Below, one piece after another: positions 50,073 through 59,011 of a DNA stretch of 64,000 bases. Each line of letters begins with the position of its first letter. The stretch's first letter is position 1. The position numbers and the translations under genes were made by a program. The notes below the pieces were generated by a model. It did no database searches, was not told the origin of the DNA, and saw nothing but the letters and a program-made list of their open reading frames with translations. This stretch comes from Sediminibacillus halophilus (GTDB taxonomy: Bacteria; Bacillota; Bacilli; Bacillales; Amphibacillaceae): contig NZ_FNHF01000003.1 of the NCBI RefSeq assembly GCF_900103695.1, positions 682,001 through 746,000 on the forward strand, given 5' to 3'.

Positions 50073-50468
50073 TTATGTAGAACACCTCTTTGCTTCCTAT
50101 ACATTTAACAAATCATCGTGGCTCCCAACAAGTTAAGAAAGAGAACCGAATGACGTTTCGTCGTTTTGTCTTCTATCCCGCAGCTATTTCCTACCTGTAA
50201 AAAGCTTTTGGGAATATGGCTATTATAATGGATAACTCGACAGGAGAGGAGAGATATTTACAATATTCGCGGAAAAATTATTTTTGAAACGTTTGGTTTC
50301 ACAATGGCCATTTCTCCTAAAATATTACTCTCTCCAACGGTAACTCGTTTCTTTGTCGAACATAATGGAGGGGTGGGAAGGAAGGGTCTGGCCGAAATAG
50401 GGAATGAACTGCATGAAAAGCAATGAAACGGGCATCAAAATTCTCCAATGTCCGTTTCTGATAAAGCT
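50073..50468. other. Intergenic with weak hairpins
   Basis: Contains the hairpin GAAACGG...CCGTTTC (about 50426-50459), just beyond the stop of the reverse acetyltransferase gene and perhaps its terminator, and a smaller TGAAAC/GTTTCA hairpin near 50286-50302. No gene recognised. Confidence 0.4.
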
Positions 50469-51038
50469 TTAATTTTCCTTTATAATGGAATAAAAACATG
50501 TGTCGGTCAACGTGCTGCCATCTGCGGATAAATCGTCGTTTCTTAAGATGCCTTCTAATTCAAACCCAAGTTTCTCTGGGATAGCACGGCTTTTGTTGTT
50601 AGTCGATTCGCATCGAATTTCTATTCTTTTAAAATTGATAGTATTTAGTCCAAAACTGGCTAACTCTTTTACTGCTTCTGTCATATATCCATTGCCACTG
50701 TATCTAGTATTAATCCAGTAACCAATTTCACATTTGGGAATATCCCAGTCAATGCTCTGAAGGCTTGTTGTGCCTATAAATTCATTCGTTTCTTTACCAA
50801 AAATGAGAAAGCGAAAACCTTCTCTTTTTAGAAAGCTTATATGAGCATTTCTAAAATTTATCTCTGTTTCTTCCACATTGGGAAGTTCTTGGGCAAATGG
50901 CAGCCAAGCTTTTAATTCAGGAAAGGAATCTCTGATTGCTTGATTCACCATAGCCCCATCTCCGGTTTGAAGTGGCGCCCGTAGAATTAGTCTCTCTGTT
51001 TCTAATCGTAAAGGAACATCCAACAATAAAGGTTCCAT
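50469..51038 (-). CDS. GNAT acetyltransferase (RimJ/RimL type)
   Basis: N-acetyltransferase of 189 residues. It opens LETERLILRAPLQTGDG, and has IGTTSLQSIDWDIPKCEIGY, the acetyl-CoA loop RYSGNGYMTEAVKELASFG, and ESTNNKSRAIPEKLGF. This is the RimJ/RimL branch, whose members acetylate protein N-termini or small amines. AAAGGGG precedes ATG (51038). It is the only gene behind the T-box leader at 51091-51360, so it is predicted to rise when one particular tRNA is uncharged. The substrate is unknown but may be tied to that amino acid (inference). Confidence 0.9.
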   Translation of the reverse strand: MEPLLLDVPLRLETERLILRAPLQTGDGAMVNQAIRDSFPELKAWLPFAQELPNVEETEINFRNAHISFLKREGFRFLIFGKETNEFIGTTSLQSIDWDIPKCEIGYWINTRYSGNGYMTEAVKELASFGLNTINFKRIEIRCESTNNKSRAIPEKLGFELEGILRNDDLSADGSTLTDTCFYSIIKEN

Positions 51039-51090
51039 TTTATTTTCCCCTTTCTAAACGCTTGTGTTTTACGATCAATAGTAGTGCAAT

Positions 51091-51360
51091 AAAAAAACCC
51101 TCACCTCCAAGAAATTATTCTTGAGGACGAGAGTTGTCGCTTCGTGGTACCACCCCAGTTTGTTGATACGTCGCCATATCAACCTCTTCGGGTACATTCA
51201 TACCCTATCTTTTTATCGGAAGAACCCGTCTTGCTATCCCTGATTTTCCCCAGATTGGCAAGAAGCTCCGAGGCTTTGTTCATTAAGAGGAATAGTACTC
51301 CCTTTCAGCAGACAGGAGCTCTCTGTTAATATCCGCTTCTTAATTACTCTTCTCATCAAC
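51091..51360 (-). promoter_or_regulatory. T-box leader (tRNA-sensing riboswitch) upstream of acetyltransferase
   Basis: On the reverse strand: stem I start GTTGATGAGAAGAGTA with the AGTA element, an upper stem ATTAAGA/TCTTAAT, the AG-bulge block CAGAGAG, then GGAGCTTCTT closing stem I. Downstream are the T-box core GGGTGGTACCACG and a terminator (CCTCAAGAA / TTCTTGGAGG, TGAGGG and seven T). The specifier loop reads GAACAAAG. Depending on alignment, the codon may be CAA (Gln), AAA (Lys) or AAC (Asn); I cannot decide. The leader ends 52 bases before the acetyltransferase start. Confidence 0.9.
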
Positions 51361-51590
51361 GCCGAATTATATGAAATTTTCAAAATTATATCGTTTATGA
51401 TGTTCCTTGTCAAAAAATTCCGTCACTAACTTTCTCAAGTGGGTATCAGGTACTTTTCCTTCTTAACGCGATAGAACCTTCGTTAAAGAAGAAAAGTTGC
51501 TCCATGGATACTGTTGGATGTATCATTTTTTATAATTAATCGCTTCATCACCTGGCCGACGGGTAAAATTACCATGATTTTAACTCAATA
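51361..51590. other. Region upstream of the T-box
   Basis: AT-rich; it should contain the promoter for the reverse T-box transcript, but I see no single clear pair of hexamers. No gene recognised. Confidence 0.4.
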
Positions 51591-51634
51591 AAAATAGCCA
51601 CCCAATTACCCGCGAATTAGGTGGCTATTTTCCT
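51591..51634. terminator. Bidirectional terminator
   Basis: Stem AAAATAGCCACC / GGTGGCTATTTT around a loop with its own ATT/AAT pairing. It terminates the reverse membrane-protein gene at 51688. Confidence 0.85.
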
Positions 51635-51687
51635 GTTCCCTTGCCTTTTTGTATTTCACACAATACCTTACGATAAGGGCAAGGTTG

Positions 51688-52944
51688 TTACTTATCCTCA
51701 TTATTGTCATCATCCCGGCTTTCTTCATAGCGGCGTCGTTGTCGATAACCGTAAGTCGTATTTAAAACCGTATCTTCGCTTTCCAATGCGGCGCCCAATG
51801 CTCCGACAAATGTACCGACAGAGCAAGCCAGCCAGGCCAGTGTAATGTAGTTAGTGAAGTCGACTTCATCGTTTATTTGTGATTCCAGGATGTCTGCCGG
51901 AACAAAGATGACTACTGCAAGAAAGAATAACAGGAATAGTGCCGCGTAGTACATAATCACAGCAACCATCAAGGTAAATACTGTCGCTACATTATAAAGT
52001 CTGGCGATATATGGTAATCTGGCATTCATCGTGTTTTCCCATAAACCATGGACAACAACGATCCATACGGAGAGCAAGGTGACAGAGGTCAGCATCAGCA
52101 GTACCAATCGGAAAACTTCTAATGCATTACTTAGCTGCCAGAGCGTTGGGAAAATCAGACCATAGGCACCGGATGTGAAGGCAGCAGCGATAACCTGCTT
52201 GAAGGCCGGGAAAATGGTATATGGCCGGTTGGCCCGGACCATTCCGGTCAACATGCGCCAACTCCCATACACTTTCGACTCGACCGTAAAGCGTACATCG
52301 AGATCGTAGTCGGCATCCGGAGTAGTCCTTCTAATCGGAGAAAAACGTTCAAAAAGTCTCTTCCCAACAAGCTCTTTTGCACTTTTCTTTTTAAGCTTTT
52401 TGTTGTCCTTATACTTCCGTTGAAATTTTTCCTGCTGTTTCTCCCGTGCCTCCTCAGAACTGCCATAGTACATCTCATTGGCTAATTGCAAAATGCTTTC
52501 TTCGACACGGTGACGGATCGGCGCTGCACCAAGCGCGGGCTGGGATAACCAGGCACTGCATCGATTCCGGCTTGCTTCAGCTACCACCAGCCGTTTATCC
52601 AGGAAGATGGGTAAATCTGTTATACTAATGGCATAATCCCATTCAAAGCGTTCTTTGGTATAGAATGTTTCCTCTAAAAGTTCGTCCGAATCAGCCGTGG
52701 CCCCAGTCAGCGGATCGGTGACTGTTTTCACTTCCCAGGTCACCTGGTCATCGACATAGCGGCTTAGATAATCTGGCAAGTTTACTGCCAGTTTGTTTGC
52801 AATTGCTTCCGGTAAATCGGGAGAAGGGACCAGGCCCAATGTGATATCAGCTTGTGGGTTGTCGGTTTCTTGTTCCTCCAGCTCCGTCTCCAAGTGTGTA
52901 TCCTGACGGTCGGCGCTCGGTCTGGATGGATGAATGCTGTCCAT
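51688..52944 (-). CDS. Hypothetical membrane protein (418 aa)
   Basis: The N-terminal 240 residues are soluble and charged (LGLVPSPDLPEAIANKLAVN start of the folded part, later a Lys-rich stretch KYKDNKKLKKKSAKELVG). The C-terminal part has about five helices (AFTSGAYGLIFPTLW, LVLLMLTSVTLLSVWIVVV, FTLMVAVIMYYAALFLLFFL). The end is highly charged (RRRYEESRDDDNNEDK). Homologues probably exist in bacilli, but I recognise no characterised family. Monocistronic with terminators. Confidence 0.75.
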   Translation of the reverse strand: MDSIHPSRPSADRQDTHLETELEEQETDNPQADITLGLVPSPDLPEAIANKLAVNLPDYLSRYVDDQVTWEVKTVTDPLTGATADSDELLEETFYTKERFEWDYAISITDLPIFLDKRLVVAEASRNRCSAWLSQPALGAAPIRHRVEESILQLANEMYYGSSEEAREKQQEKFQRKYKDNKKLKKKSAKELVGKRLFERFSPIRRTTPDADYDLDVRFTVESKVYGSWRMLTGMVRANRPYTIFPAFKQVIAAAFTSGAYGLIFPTLWQLSNALEVFRLVLLMLTSVTLLSVWIVVVHGLWENTMNARLPYIARLYNVATVFTLMVAVIMYYAALFLLFFLAVVIFVPADILESQINDEVDFTNYITLAWLACSVGTFVGALGAALESEDTVLNTTYGYRQRRRYEESRDDDNNEDK

Positions 52945-53105
52945 GGCGGCAACTCCTTCTCTGTCTGGGATTCATTTCGGTAATTGACGTTACTAATTGG
53001 TATTACCGTTTTAGCGAGAAGGTAAACGCCGGCTTGGTCATCCAAATAAAGAAAAAATTCGTGCGCTAAGTGAAAGCTGCATCATGATAAACCCTATCAT
53101 ACGAA

Positions 53106-53140
53106 AAAAACCCGAGCTTCCATGGGAAGTGTCGGGCTTT
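53106..53140. terminator. Terminator hairpin
   Basis: Stem AAAACCCGAgcTTCC / GGGAAgtgTCGGGcTTT around CAT. It lies 20 bases beyond the stop of the reverse gene at 53160. Confidence 0.8.
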
Positions 53141-53159
53141 AGCTTATGTTTTTGGACAA

Positions 53160-54035
53160 TTACACCTGCACTGCCAATTTCTCAATCAGCTTTGGCAGCC
53201 AATCCTGCAGGTTGGAAAAGGCGAATCCATAGTCTGAAGCTTTTTCATTGCTCATTGTCCATGTGTCCGGAATATTGTACGGAGAATCCGATTGTTTATC
53301 CGAGTAGATGACAGACTGTCCAGTAGTTTCGGCAATTTGGATCAGTAACTCTTCCAGGGAAACGGAGCCATTGGCACAGGCATTAATCGGTTCTGCTATA
53401 TGCATGTCGGCGAGCCACGCTAAAAATTGTCCGGCTTCCTGTTCAGAGATGAAATTCATCTCTGCTTGGGGGTTATCTAGATAAACCCCTTGGCGGTACT
53501 TGACCTTTTTTATGTATAACGCCAAACGTCCGGTATAATCATTTTCGCCAAGGACGATGGGAAAGCGGACGGCTGTTACTGGAAAGGGAGCATGTTGAAA
53601 AAAAGCTGCTTCTGCTTGCTGTTTTCCCTCTTGGTAGCTAAAAGCGTCGCTATCCGCCACAACCAGTTTTTCTTTGGTTGGATCGAAATCTTCTTCTGCT
53701 GTGGGAGGGGTAATGTTCTCCATGTCGTAAACAGACAAAGACGAAGTAAAAACGTATTTATAGGTTTTTCCTTTGAAAATCTCCATGGCGGTCATCGCAT
53801 CCTGTGAAGAAAAACAAATCTGGTCATAGATGGCATCCCAGGTTTCATGCTTGAATGCACGAGACAGGCTTTGCTTGTCTGTTCTGTCCACCTCCACGCG
53901 GCGCACGGATTCTCCGAATGGATCAGGCGTTTTCCCTCTGGTGGCAATGGTTACATGAAATCCTTTATCGAGCAGCTGGTTGACTAAATGAATTCCGAAA
54001 AACTTGGTGCCACCGAAAACCAGAGCTTTTTTCAT
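53160..54035 (-). CDS. NAD(P)-dependent epimerase/reductase-like protein
   Basis: Rossmann-fold protein of 291 residues of the extended SDR type. The cofactor motif is LVFGGTKFFGIHLVNQLL near the N-terminus. The usual YxxxK is present as YQEGKQQAEAAF, and VRFPIVLGENDYTG lies in the substrate part. Similar proteins are annotated as NAD-dependent epimerase/dehydratase; the substrate is unknown. Start ATG (54035) follows GAGGGA; the longer frame to 54056 begins before it. Confidence 0.82.
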   Translation of the reverse strand: MKKALVFGGTKFFGIHLVNQLLDKGFHVTIATRGKTPDPFGESVRRVEVDRTDKQSLSRAFKHETWDAIYDQICFSSQDAMTAMEIFKGKTYKYVFTSSLSVYDMENITPPTAEEDFDPTKEKLVVADSDAFSYQEGKQQAEAAFFQHAPFPVTAVRFPIVLGENDYTGRLALYIKKVKYRQGVYLDNPQAEMNFISEQEAGQFLAWLADMHIAEPINACANGSVSLEELLIQIAETTGQSVIYSDKQSDSPYNIPDTWTMSNEKASDYGFAFSNLQDWLPKLIEKLAVQV

Positions 54036-54245
54036 AACGATCCCTCTTTCCTCCATAGGTTGAATGCGTTCTCAAAAATGGATGCAACGTTAACTGTAAT
54101 TACCTTGCTAGTCCCAATATACTATTAACAGAAAAGTTTGTGAATCGTTATGGAATAGCACGGTAGAATACAGTATATTTTTCTTAAGGCTGTTTCAAAG
54201 TACGTTTTATGGAAAGATCCATTATTCCAATAAAGGAGGAAGTTC

Positions 54246-54743
54246 ATGTCTGTTTTGAAGCAACAATATAGACTTGTCCGGTATACAAGAGAAAACTTAT
54301 TGTCATTTTGTGAGCAGCTTGCAACTGAAGACTATACAAGGGAACTAAACGGTTTCGGTTGGGGATCGATCCGGACACTGCACGTCCACGTTGCGGACTG
54401 TTACCAGGCATGGCTCGCCCATTTTGCCCTTAAAAAAGACAGGGATAGAGTCAAGCCGGAAACAATCCAAAACGTCGCGGAAATGCGGGAACAATTTAGC
54501 CTGGTTGATCAGCTTGTTGACGAATTCTTAGACAGTTATCACAAAGACTTTTCCCAACAGATAACCGGTTTTGTACCATGGCAAGCAGGGGAGGAACGTC
54601 TTTCCGTCCTCTGGTTGTTCACCCATACGATAACTCACGAATTTCACCATAAGGGGCAAATCGTCACGATGGCTCGTCAGCTTGGTTATACACCAGTCGA
54701 TACGGATTTATTGACCCCGACGGATATGGAGAAGTATTTATGA
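54246..54743 (+). CDS. DinB-family metal-binding protein
   Basis: Four-helix protein of 165 residues. The three expected metal His are in HVHVADCYQAW (helix 2) and THEFHHKGQIV (helix 4), the standard DinB/YfiT arrangement. Members act as thiol-dependent transferases or hydrolases; the reaction here is unknown. AAAGGAGG precedes ATG 54246. Confidence 0.85.
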   Translation: MSVLKQQYRLVRYTRENLLSFCEQLATEDYTRELNGFGWGSIRTLHVHVADCYQAWLAHFALKKDRDRVKPETIQNVAEMREQFSLVDQLVDEFLDSYHKDFSQQITGFVPWQAGEERLSVLWLFTHTITHEFHHKGQIVTMARQLGYTPVDTDLLTPTDMEKYL

Positions 54744-54769
54744 GCAACGATTTATTCTTTTCGATTTGA

Positions 54770-55312
54770 TCAGGAGGGTGGAGTGAGCTCGTCAGGAGAA
54801 TCAAAGCTGTGATCCGGTGCAATGTCCTGAGCAGCCTTCATGTGGCTGGAAAGCTTGATGTTGGCAAAAACGGTACGTTGGAATTGCTTTTCCAGAACGC
54901 GCTTGGATTCCTTCATCTGAAGTTGCACGCCGTTGTGAAAAACAATGATGGATTGAATGGAATTTTTTTCTTTTTTCGGAATGGACTTGATGTCGAAGAT
55001 GTGTTCTAAAAAGATCCAATTGCAGGGAAGTGTATCCGGAGAACAGGTTGGAAAGGCAAAGATGTTATTTTCCGGACTGACCGGGATTGGCACCTTTTTC
55101 TTTGAACCAGTATGGTAAATTACAGCTGAACGACGTCCGTCATAGGAGGAGCCTGCATTGAGACAAGCATTCTTGATTAACTGCAACGGTGGCCTCTTTA
55201 TGTATAGCTGGCGGTTCCGTTCAATTACCACGGTTTCGTATTCCATCTGGCAAGCCGTCAGCAGGGCCATTGTCTGTTTGGTAATTTTGTAATCCTTTTG
55301 TACTTTTTTCAT
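54770..55312 (-). CDS. comK: ComK-family competence transcription factor
   Basis: Protein of 180 residues resembling ComK, the master activator of competence in B. subtilis. Shared blocks include a KPLQ-like element (RPPLQLIKNAC), GSSYDGRRSAV near the middle, and NNIFAFPTCSPDTLPCNWIF followed by the VTFxNG-like VFHNGVQLQM. It is slightly shorter than B. subtilis ComK, mainly in the C-terminal tail where MecA acts, so control by degradation could differ (inference). A small XRE regulator gene precedes it on the same strand. Confidence 0.8.
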   Translation of the reverse strand: MKKVQKDYKITKQTMALLTACQMEYETVVIERNRQLYIKRPPLQLIKNACLNAGSSYDGRRSAVIYHTGSKKKVPIPVSPENNIFAFPTCSPDTLPCNWIFLEHIFDIKSIPKKEKNSIQSIIVFHNGVQLQMKESKRVLEKQFQRTVFANIKLSSHMKAAQDIAPDHSFDSPDELTPPS

Positions 55313-55382
55313 CCGTCAACACCCCTTTTAAGAATTTGTGCTGAGTCATAGATGAAGCAAGATTGCGTGCATTTCCAAAGGT

Positions 55383-55631
55383 CTAATAAAGTTCAGTGTC
55401 CATGGCTTCTTTCACTTCGGGCGGGAAAAACTGGGAATTTAAATCGAGCGGATCGCTAAGCTTGTAAAAAGTGTACAAGGAAGGAATCTTCTCCCCGCGC
55501 TCAATTTTTCCTATGTAGTTATCATCCAAGTCTGCCATATTGCCCAATTCACGAAGTGTCATATTTCGCTCTCTTCTTCGTTGCCTCAACCATTCTCCTA
55601 AAAGTCTTTTAAAAACGACTTTTTCTTGCAT
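55383..55631 (-). CDS. XRE-family small transcriptional regulator
   Basis: Protein of 82 residues, essentially one helix-turn-helix domain: LRQRRRERNMTLRELGNMAD, then YIGKIERGEKIPSLYTFYKL. The tail LNSQFFPPEVKEAMD may be a short dimerisation helix, as in SinR-type proteins. AAGGAGGGG before ATG (55631). It lies 70 bases upstream of comK in the same direction, so it may be co-transcribed with, or control, comK (inference). Confidence 0.85.
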   Translation of the reverse strand: MQEKVVFKRLLGEWLRQRRRERNMTLRELGNMADLDDNYIGKIERGEKIPSLYTFYKLSDPLDLNSQFFPPEVKEAMDTELY

Positions 55632-55826
55632 TGCTTCCCCTCCTTTTTTTCTATTATCTTCCTATAATTTGGAAAAATAAAGGTCCTAAAGTAACTTTTT
55701 TTGAAAAAATTGGGGGCTGGGCAGAGGAAGTCTAGGGAATGGCGATCATTTGTTGATTTAGGTAGATTATCAGATAAGGAAGTCTTTGTGATTTCGTTGT
55801 TAGTTTGAGAGACTATCCGAACAAAC

Positions 55827-55876
55827 AAAACTCCCGCCCATGCCGCCGATATCTTTGGTAGGGTGGGGAGTTTTGG
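55827..55876. terminator. Terminator hairpin
   Basis: Stem AAAACTCCC / GGGGAGTTTT with an inner CC/GG pairing and a long loop. Confidence 0.65.
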
Positions 55877-55908
55877 TCACTCACAGCCTGAATTAGTGTA
55901 CTTATTTA

Positions 55909-56124
55909 TTACGCTCTTACCTTTGTCTGCTCTTGGCTTGTATGTAATTTCTTCATGGCAAATCTTGCTGCAGGTGGTGCAATTAACACTTCCACCCAGA
56001 ACGCGATGAAGAAGTTACGCGGCCAACGGGTTGTTGTATTCATTTTGACATCCATAGTGCTGCAAGTTGGAAAGCCTTCCATTTTTTGAGTAGTAACTAG
56101 TAAGTTAAATGGTTGAAAAGGCAA
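55909..56124 (-). pseudogene. DUF2798-like membrane protein fragment
   Basis: The reverse frame ends TTTRWPRNFFIAFWVEVLIA, then PPAARFAMKKLHTSQ. The RNF..A...(E/Q)..I..P..R....KL pattern is that of the second half of DUF2798 proteins (two short membrane helices). The first half is missing and there is no ribosome binding site, so I read it as a remnant. A short functional peptide is not excluded. Confidence 0.4.
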
Positions 56125-56229
56125 TGTAAATCAATTCAAAAAATTTACAATGTTTGTTCGCTAATACCCCTATCAATGTTAAAATAGTCGTTAGGTATGT
56201 TGAAAGTAGAGTTATTGGAGGAATGAACC

Positions 56230-57150
56230 ATGAATGAGCAATTCAGGAAGCCGAAGGGGTTTGGAGAGATTCTCGACCAAACTTTTCGACTTAGTAAAAA
56301 CCGCTTTGCGGAATTTTTTATGATTTTTTTGATTACCGTTGGACCTGTCTTCTTATTGCAGGCAATTGTCCAACTGCTTTCCGGGCGCGGCTTTTTCCGG
56401 GAGTTCGAGACTGGAGACACCTGGTATGAACAGTTATTCGCTACATTCGATCAGGGCAATGTGGAGTCGACATCGATTGGGGAGGATATCAGCACGATTT
56501 TCATTAGCTTGATCGCCATGATTTTGACGGCGGTTGCCTATGGAGCGATCCTGTTTGCCATCAATCACATTAAAAACGAAGAATCTTACACAGTTGGCTC
56601 TGTGATTAAGCAGGCATTTTCAAGGTTTTGGGGGATTTTGGGAAGCAGCTTGTTATTCGGAGTGATTCTTTTCGGATTGTTCATTATTCCGCTCATCCTT
56701 ATCATCATCGGCGGGATGGCAGGTTCCTTTATTGAACCAGTTACCGGGATTATTTTCATCATCGTTTTTATTCTTGGCTTGATGCTCGGTGTTGGGTTGT
56801 TGGCCACCCGCTGGGGCTTCTACCTTGGAAGTACCGTCCTGGACGGGGAGTCGCCGGGACTATCCAAAAGCTGGAACTTAACGCGTAAGCAGACATGGAA
56901 GCTTTTCGGACTATATCTCATCTTGTATTTGGTCACGGCCATTGTAAGTACAGCAGTGGAATCCATCTTTGGTGTGATCCTTGGGAATAGTGTCCTCTTT
57001 ACCATTCTCGTCAATTTATTTTCCCTGATCACGTCGATGATTTTTGCTGTTGGCTATTCCGTAATGTTTTTGGATAGTAAGACACGTAACACTGGCGAGG
57101 ATTTACAGGAAATGCTCAATGATTACCAGGAGGAACAGCAGCCTCGTTGA
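56230..57150 (+). CDS. Multi-helix membrane protein, first gene of the MoxR cluster
   Basis: Membrane protein of 306 residues with about six helices, starting KPKGFGEILDQTFRLSKNRF as in glycerophosphodiesterase-membrane-domain-like proteins. Between helices it has the charged loop LDGESPGLSKSWNLTRKQTW, a repeated feature of that family. Role unknown. GGAGGA precedes ATG 56230. It starts a run of five genes in one direction: this protein, DUF4129, DUF4350, MoxR ATPase and DUF58. Confidence 0.75.
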   Translation: MNEQFRKPKGFGEILDQTFRLSKNRFAEFFMIFLITVGPVFLLQAIVQLLSGRGFFREFETGDTWYEQLFATFDQGNVESTSIGEDISTIFISLIAMILTAVAYGAILFAINHIKNEESYTVGSVIKQAFSRFWGILGSSLLFGVILFGLFIIPLILIIIGGMAGSFIEPVTGIIFIIVFILGLMLGVGLLATRWGFYLGSTVLDGESPGLSKSWNLTRKQTWKLFGLYLILYLVTAIVSTAVESIFGVILGNSVLFTILVNLFSLITSMIFAVGYSVMFLDSKTRNTGEDLQEMLNDYQEEQQPR

Positions 57151-57203
57151 TAGTAAAAGCAATCAAGTAGTGCTTGGGAAGACAACAGGTAGGTGAATAG
57201 GGA

Positions 57204-57848
57204 ATGGAGAATACCGACGCAAAACAAGAGCTGGAGAAAATCCTTCAGCAGGATGAATACCAGGCCTACCAGGAAGAGTCGAAGAATTTCCTGCAGGTAT
57301 GGTGGGAAAAAGTGAAAGATTGGGTAGCCGGTCATCTAAGTGACTGGTTTAACTCCCTTACTCCATCTAGCGGGGCGGCGGATGCTATTCTGCTGTTGAT
57401 CATTGTCCTCGTGGTGGTCGGTCTTGTAATCGGCATTGTATTATGGAGCGGCAGAGTAAAACGCAGCCAGCGATTCCGTGATATTGCCCCGTTGCAGGGC
57501 ATACATGAACGGCAATGGTCTTACCGGCGTCATTTATCAGAGGTCCGTAAGCAGGAGGGGGAAGCTGCTTACCCCGAAGCCGCCCGTCATTTGTTTCTAG
57601 CCGTGCTTTTATATTTTCATGAACGGGAATGGCTTGAGACAAGGATATGGAAAACCAATTGGGACTACTATGAAGAGTTACGGAAAGGCGATCAGCAAAA
57701 AGCGGAACAATTTTATCAGCTGGCCCTTCTATTCGAAGAAGTTACCTATGGAAATCGGCGGTTGGAACAAGATGAGTACGATGCATACCGAAGCCAGGCG
57801 ATAAACTGGCTGGAATCAACGGAATACCCTGCTAGCAAGAATGGATAG
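57204..57848 (+). CDS. DUF4129-domain membrane protein
   Basis: Protein of 214 residues with one central membrane helix (AILLLIIVLVVVGLVIGIVLW, about residues 62-82). The soluble C-terminal part has the DUF4129 pattern: AARHLFLAVLLYFHEREWLE, then LALLFEEVTYGNRRL. DUF4129 proteins regularly accompany MoxR and DUF58 genes, and in some cases transglutaminase domains. Start ATG 57204 is 53 bases after the previous gene. Confidence 0.8.
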   Translation: MENTDAKQELEKILQQDEYQAYQEESKNFLQVWWEKVKDWVAGHLSDWFNSLTPSSGAADAILLLIIVLVVVGLVIGIVLWSGRVKRSQRFRDIAPLQGIHERQWSYRRHLSEVRKQEGEAAYPEAARHLFLAVLLYFHEREWLETRIWKTNWDYYEELRKGDQQKAEQFYQLALLFEEVTYGNRRLEQDEYDAYRSQAINWLESTEYPASKNG

Positions 57849-57868
57849 CGGAGAAGGAGGAAGCAAGC

Positions 57869-59011
57869 TTGCAAAAACGATCATACCGAAAAACCTGGCT
57901 GACGCTAGCTGTCTTTCTCCTGTTGTTTGTCGGGCTTAGTTATGTAATGCAGGGACAACAACCGGAGGAATACCCGGCGTATCTTTCCACTTCTCCGTCA
58001 CCGACTGGTACAAAAGCTTTTTTTACGTATTTGGAAAATGAGCGGGGAACAGCGGGCCGCTGGTCTGCCTCACCTGAACGGCTGCCTTCGGAAAAGGACG
58101 GTAGTATGTTGATGATGATAGAACCGTCTTTCATGCCGGACCAGAAAGAAATGGCTGCTTATCAGGATTTTGTGGAAGCGGGTAATATGCTGTTTTTATG
58201 GATGGACAATCCGGATGGGTTGTTCAATTTACAGACAAGGCAGCAAATGGCGGATCCGGCCGGCACGACTACATTGAATGCTCAGGACGGAGAGGAATAC
58301 CAAGCGGAGTTGTCTTCTGTTTTTCGGCTGCAGGAGCAGGATACGGACGAGGTGCTATTAGAGGATGAAGCAGGCGTGATTGCGCTGAAGCGAAAGCTGG
58401 GTGATGGGGAATTGATTGTCGCCGTCACACCGGAGTGGACGATGAACAGATTGATAACAGAAAAGGACCATGCAGCACTTTTAACCAAATTGTTGGACGA
58501 TGCACCAACCAATGAAGACAGCAGCCTGTTGTTTGACGAGTATGTTCACGCTGGCAAAAATGCAGCTGGTGTGACGAAGTTGTATCCGCAGTGGCTCCTG
58601 GTGCTGGTGGTGCAGGCAGTGTTCGGTACAATCTTATGGCTCTGGTATCGCGGCAAGCGGTTCGGGCCGATCGACATTCCAAGAGAAGAAGCTGTGCGTT
58701 TCAGCGATGAGCAAATCCAGGCAGTCGCTGCCTGGTATCAGCGCGGCCGTTACTATCGCGATTCGCTGATAGCACAGGCTGACTACGTGCAGCAACTGTT
58801 GCTGGAACGGCGCGGCATTGTTATCAATGGGGATTGGAAAGTGGCGGCAGATAAGCTGAGCAGCAGGGCAAGATATTTGCCGGCATATGAAATCCAGGAA
58901 TATACCGAAGGATTAGCAGAAGTAGTCGAAAAACCAAGCATCAGCAAACAGGAATATTTACTATGGTCGAAAAGACTTGATCGCTTACGGGAAGAGGTGG
59001 AGCATAGATGA
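57869..59011 (+). CDS. DUF4350-domain membrane protein
   Basis: Protein of 380 residues. N-terminal helix (about 10-28), a large extracellular or soluble domain containing PSPTGTKAFFTYLENE and LLDEYVHAG-like LLFDEYVHAGK, then a second helix (LLVLVVQAVFGTILWLWY) and a cytoplasmic tail. This is the layout of DUF4350 proteins that sit in MoxR operons. Start TTG 57869 follows GGAGGAAG at eight bases. It overlaps the MoxR gene by four bases (ATGA). Confidence 0.8.
   Translation: MQKRSYRKTWLTLAVFLLLFVGLSYVMQGQQPEEYPAYLSTSPSPTGTKAFFTYLENERGTAGRWSASPERLPSEKDGSMLMMIEPSFMPDQKEMAAYQDFVEAGNMLFLWMDNPDGLFNLQTRQQMADPAGTTTLNAQDGEEYQAELSSVFRLQEQDTDEVLLEDEAGVIALKRKLGDGELIVAVTPEWTMNRLITEKDHAALLTKLLDDAPTNEDSSLLFDEYVHAGKNAAGVTKLYPQWLLVLVVQAVFGTILWLWYRGKRFGPIDIPREEAVRFSDEQIQAVAAWYQRGRYYRDSLIAQADYVQQLLLERRGIVINGDWKVAADKLSSRARYLPAYEIQEYTEGLAEVVEKPSISKQEYLLWSKRLDRLREEVEHR

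Noticed and set aside
50317-50499. Reverse 60-codon ORF overlapping the acetyltransferase end
   Set aside because: It has no binding site, no family pattern, and contains the likely terminator hairpin.
51144-51329. Plus-strand 61-codon ORF
   Set aside because: It is the antisense of the T-box leader and carries no gene signals.
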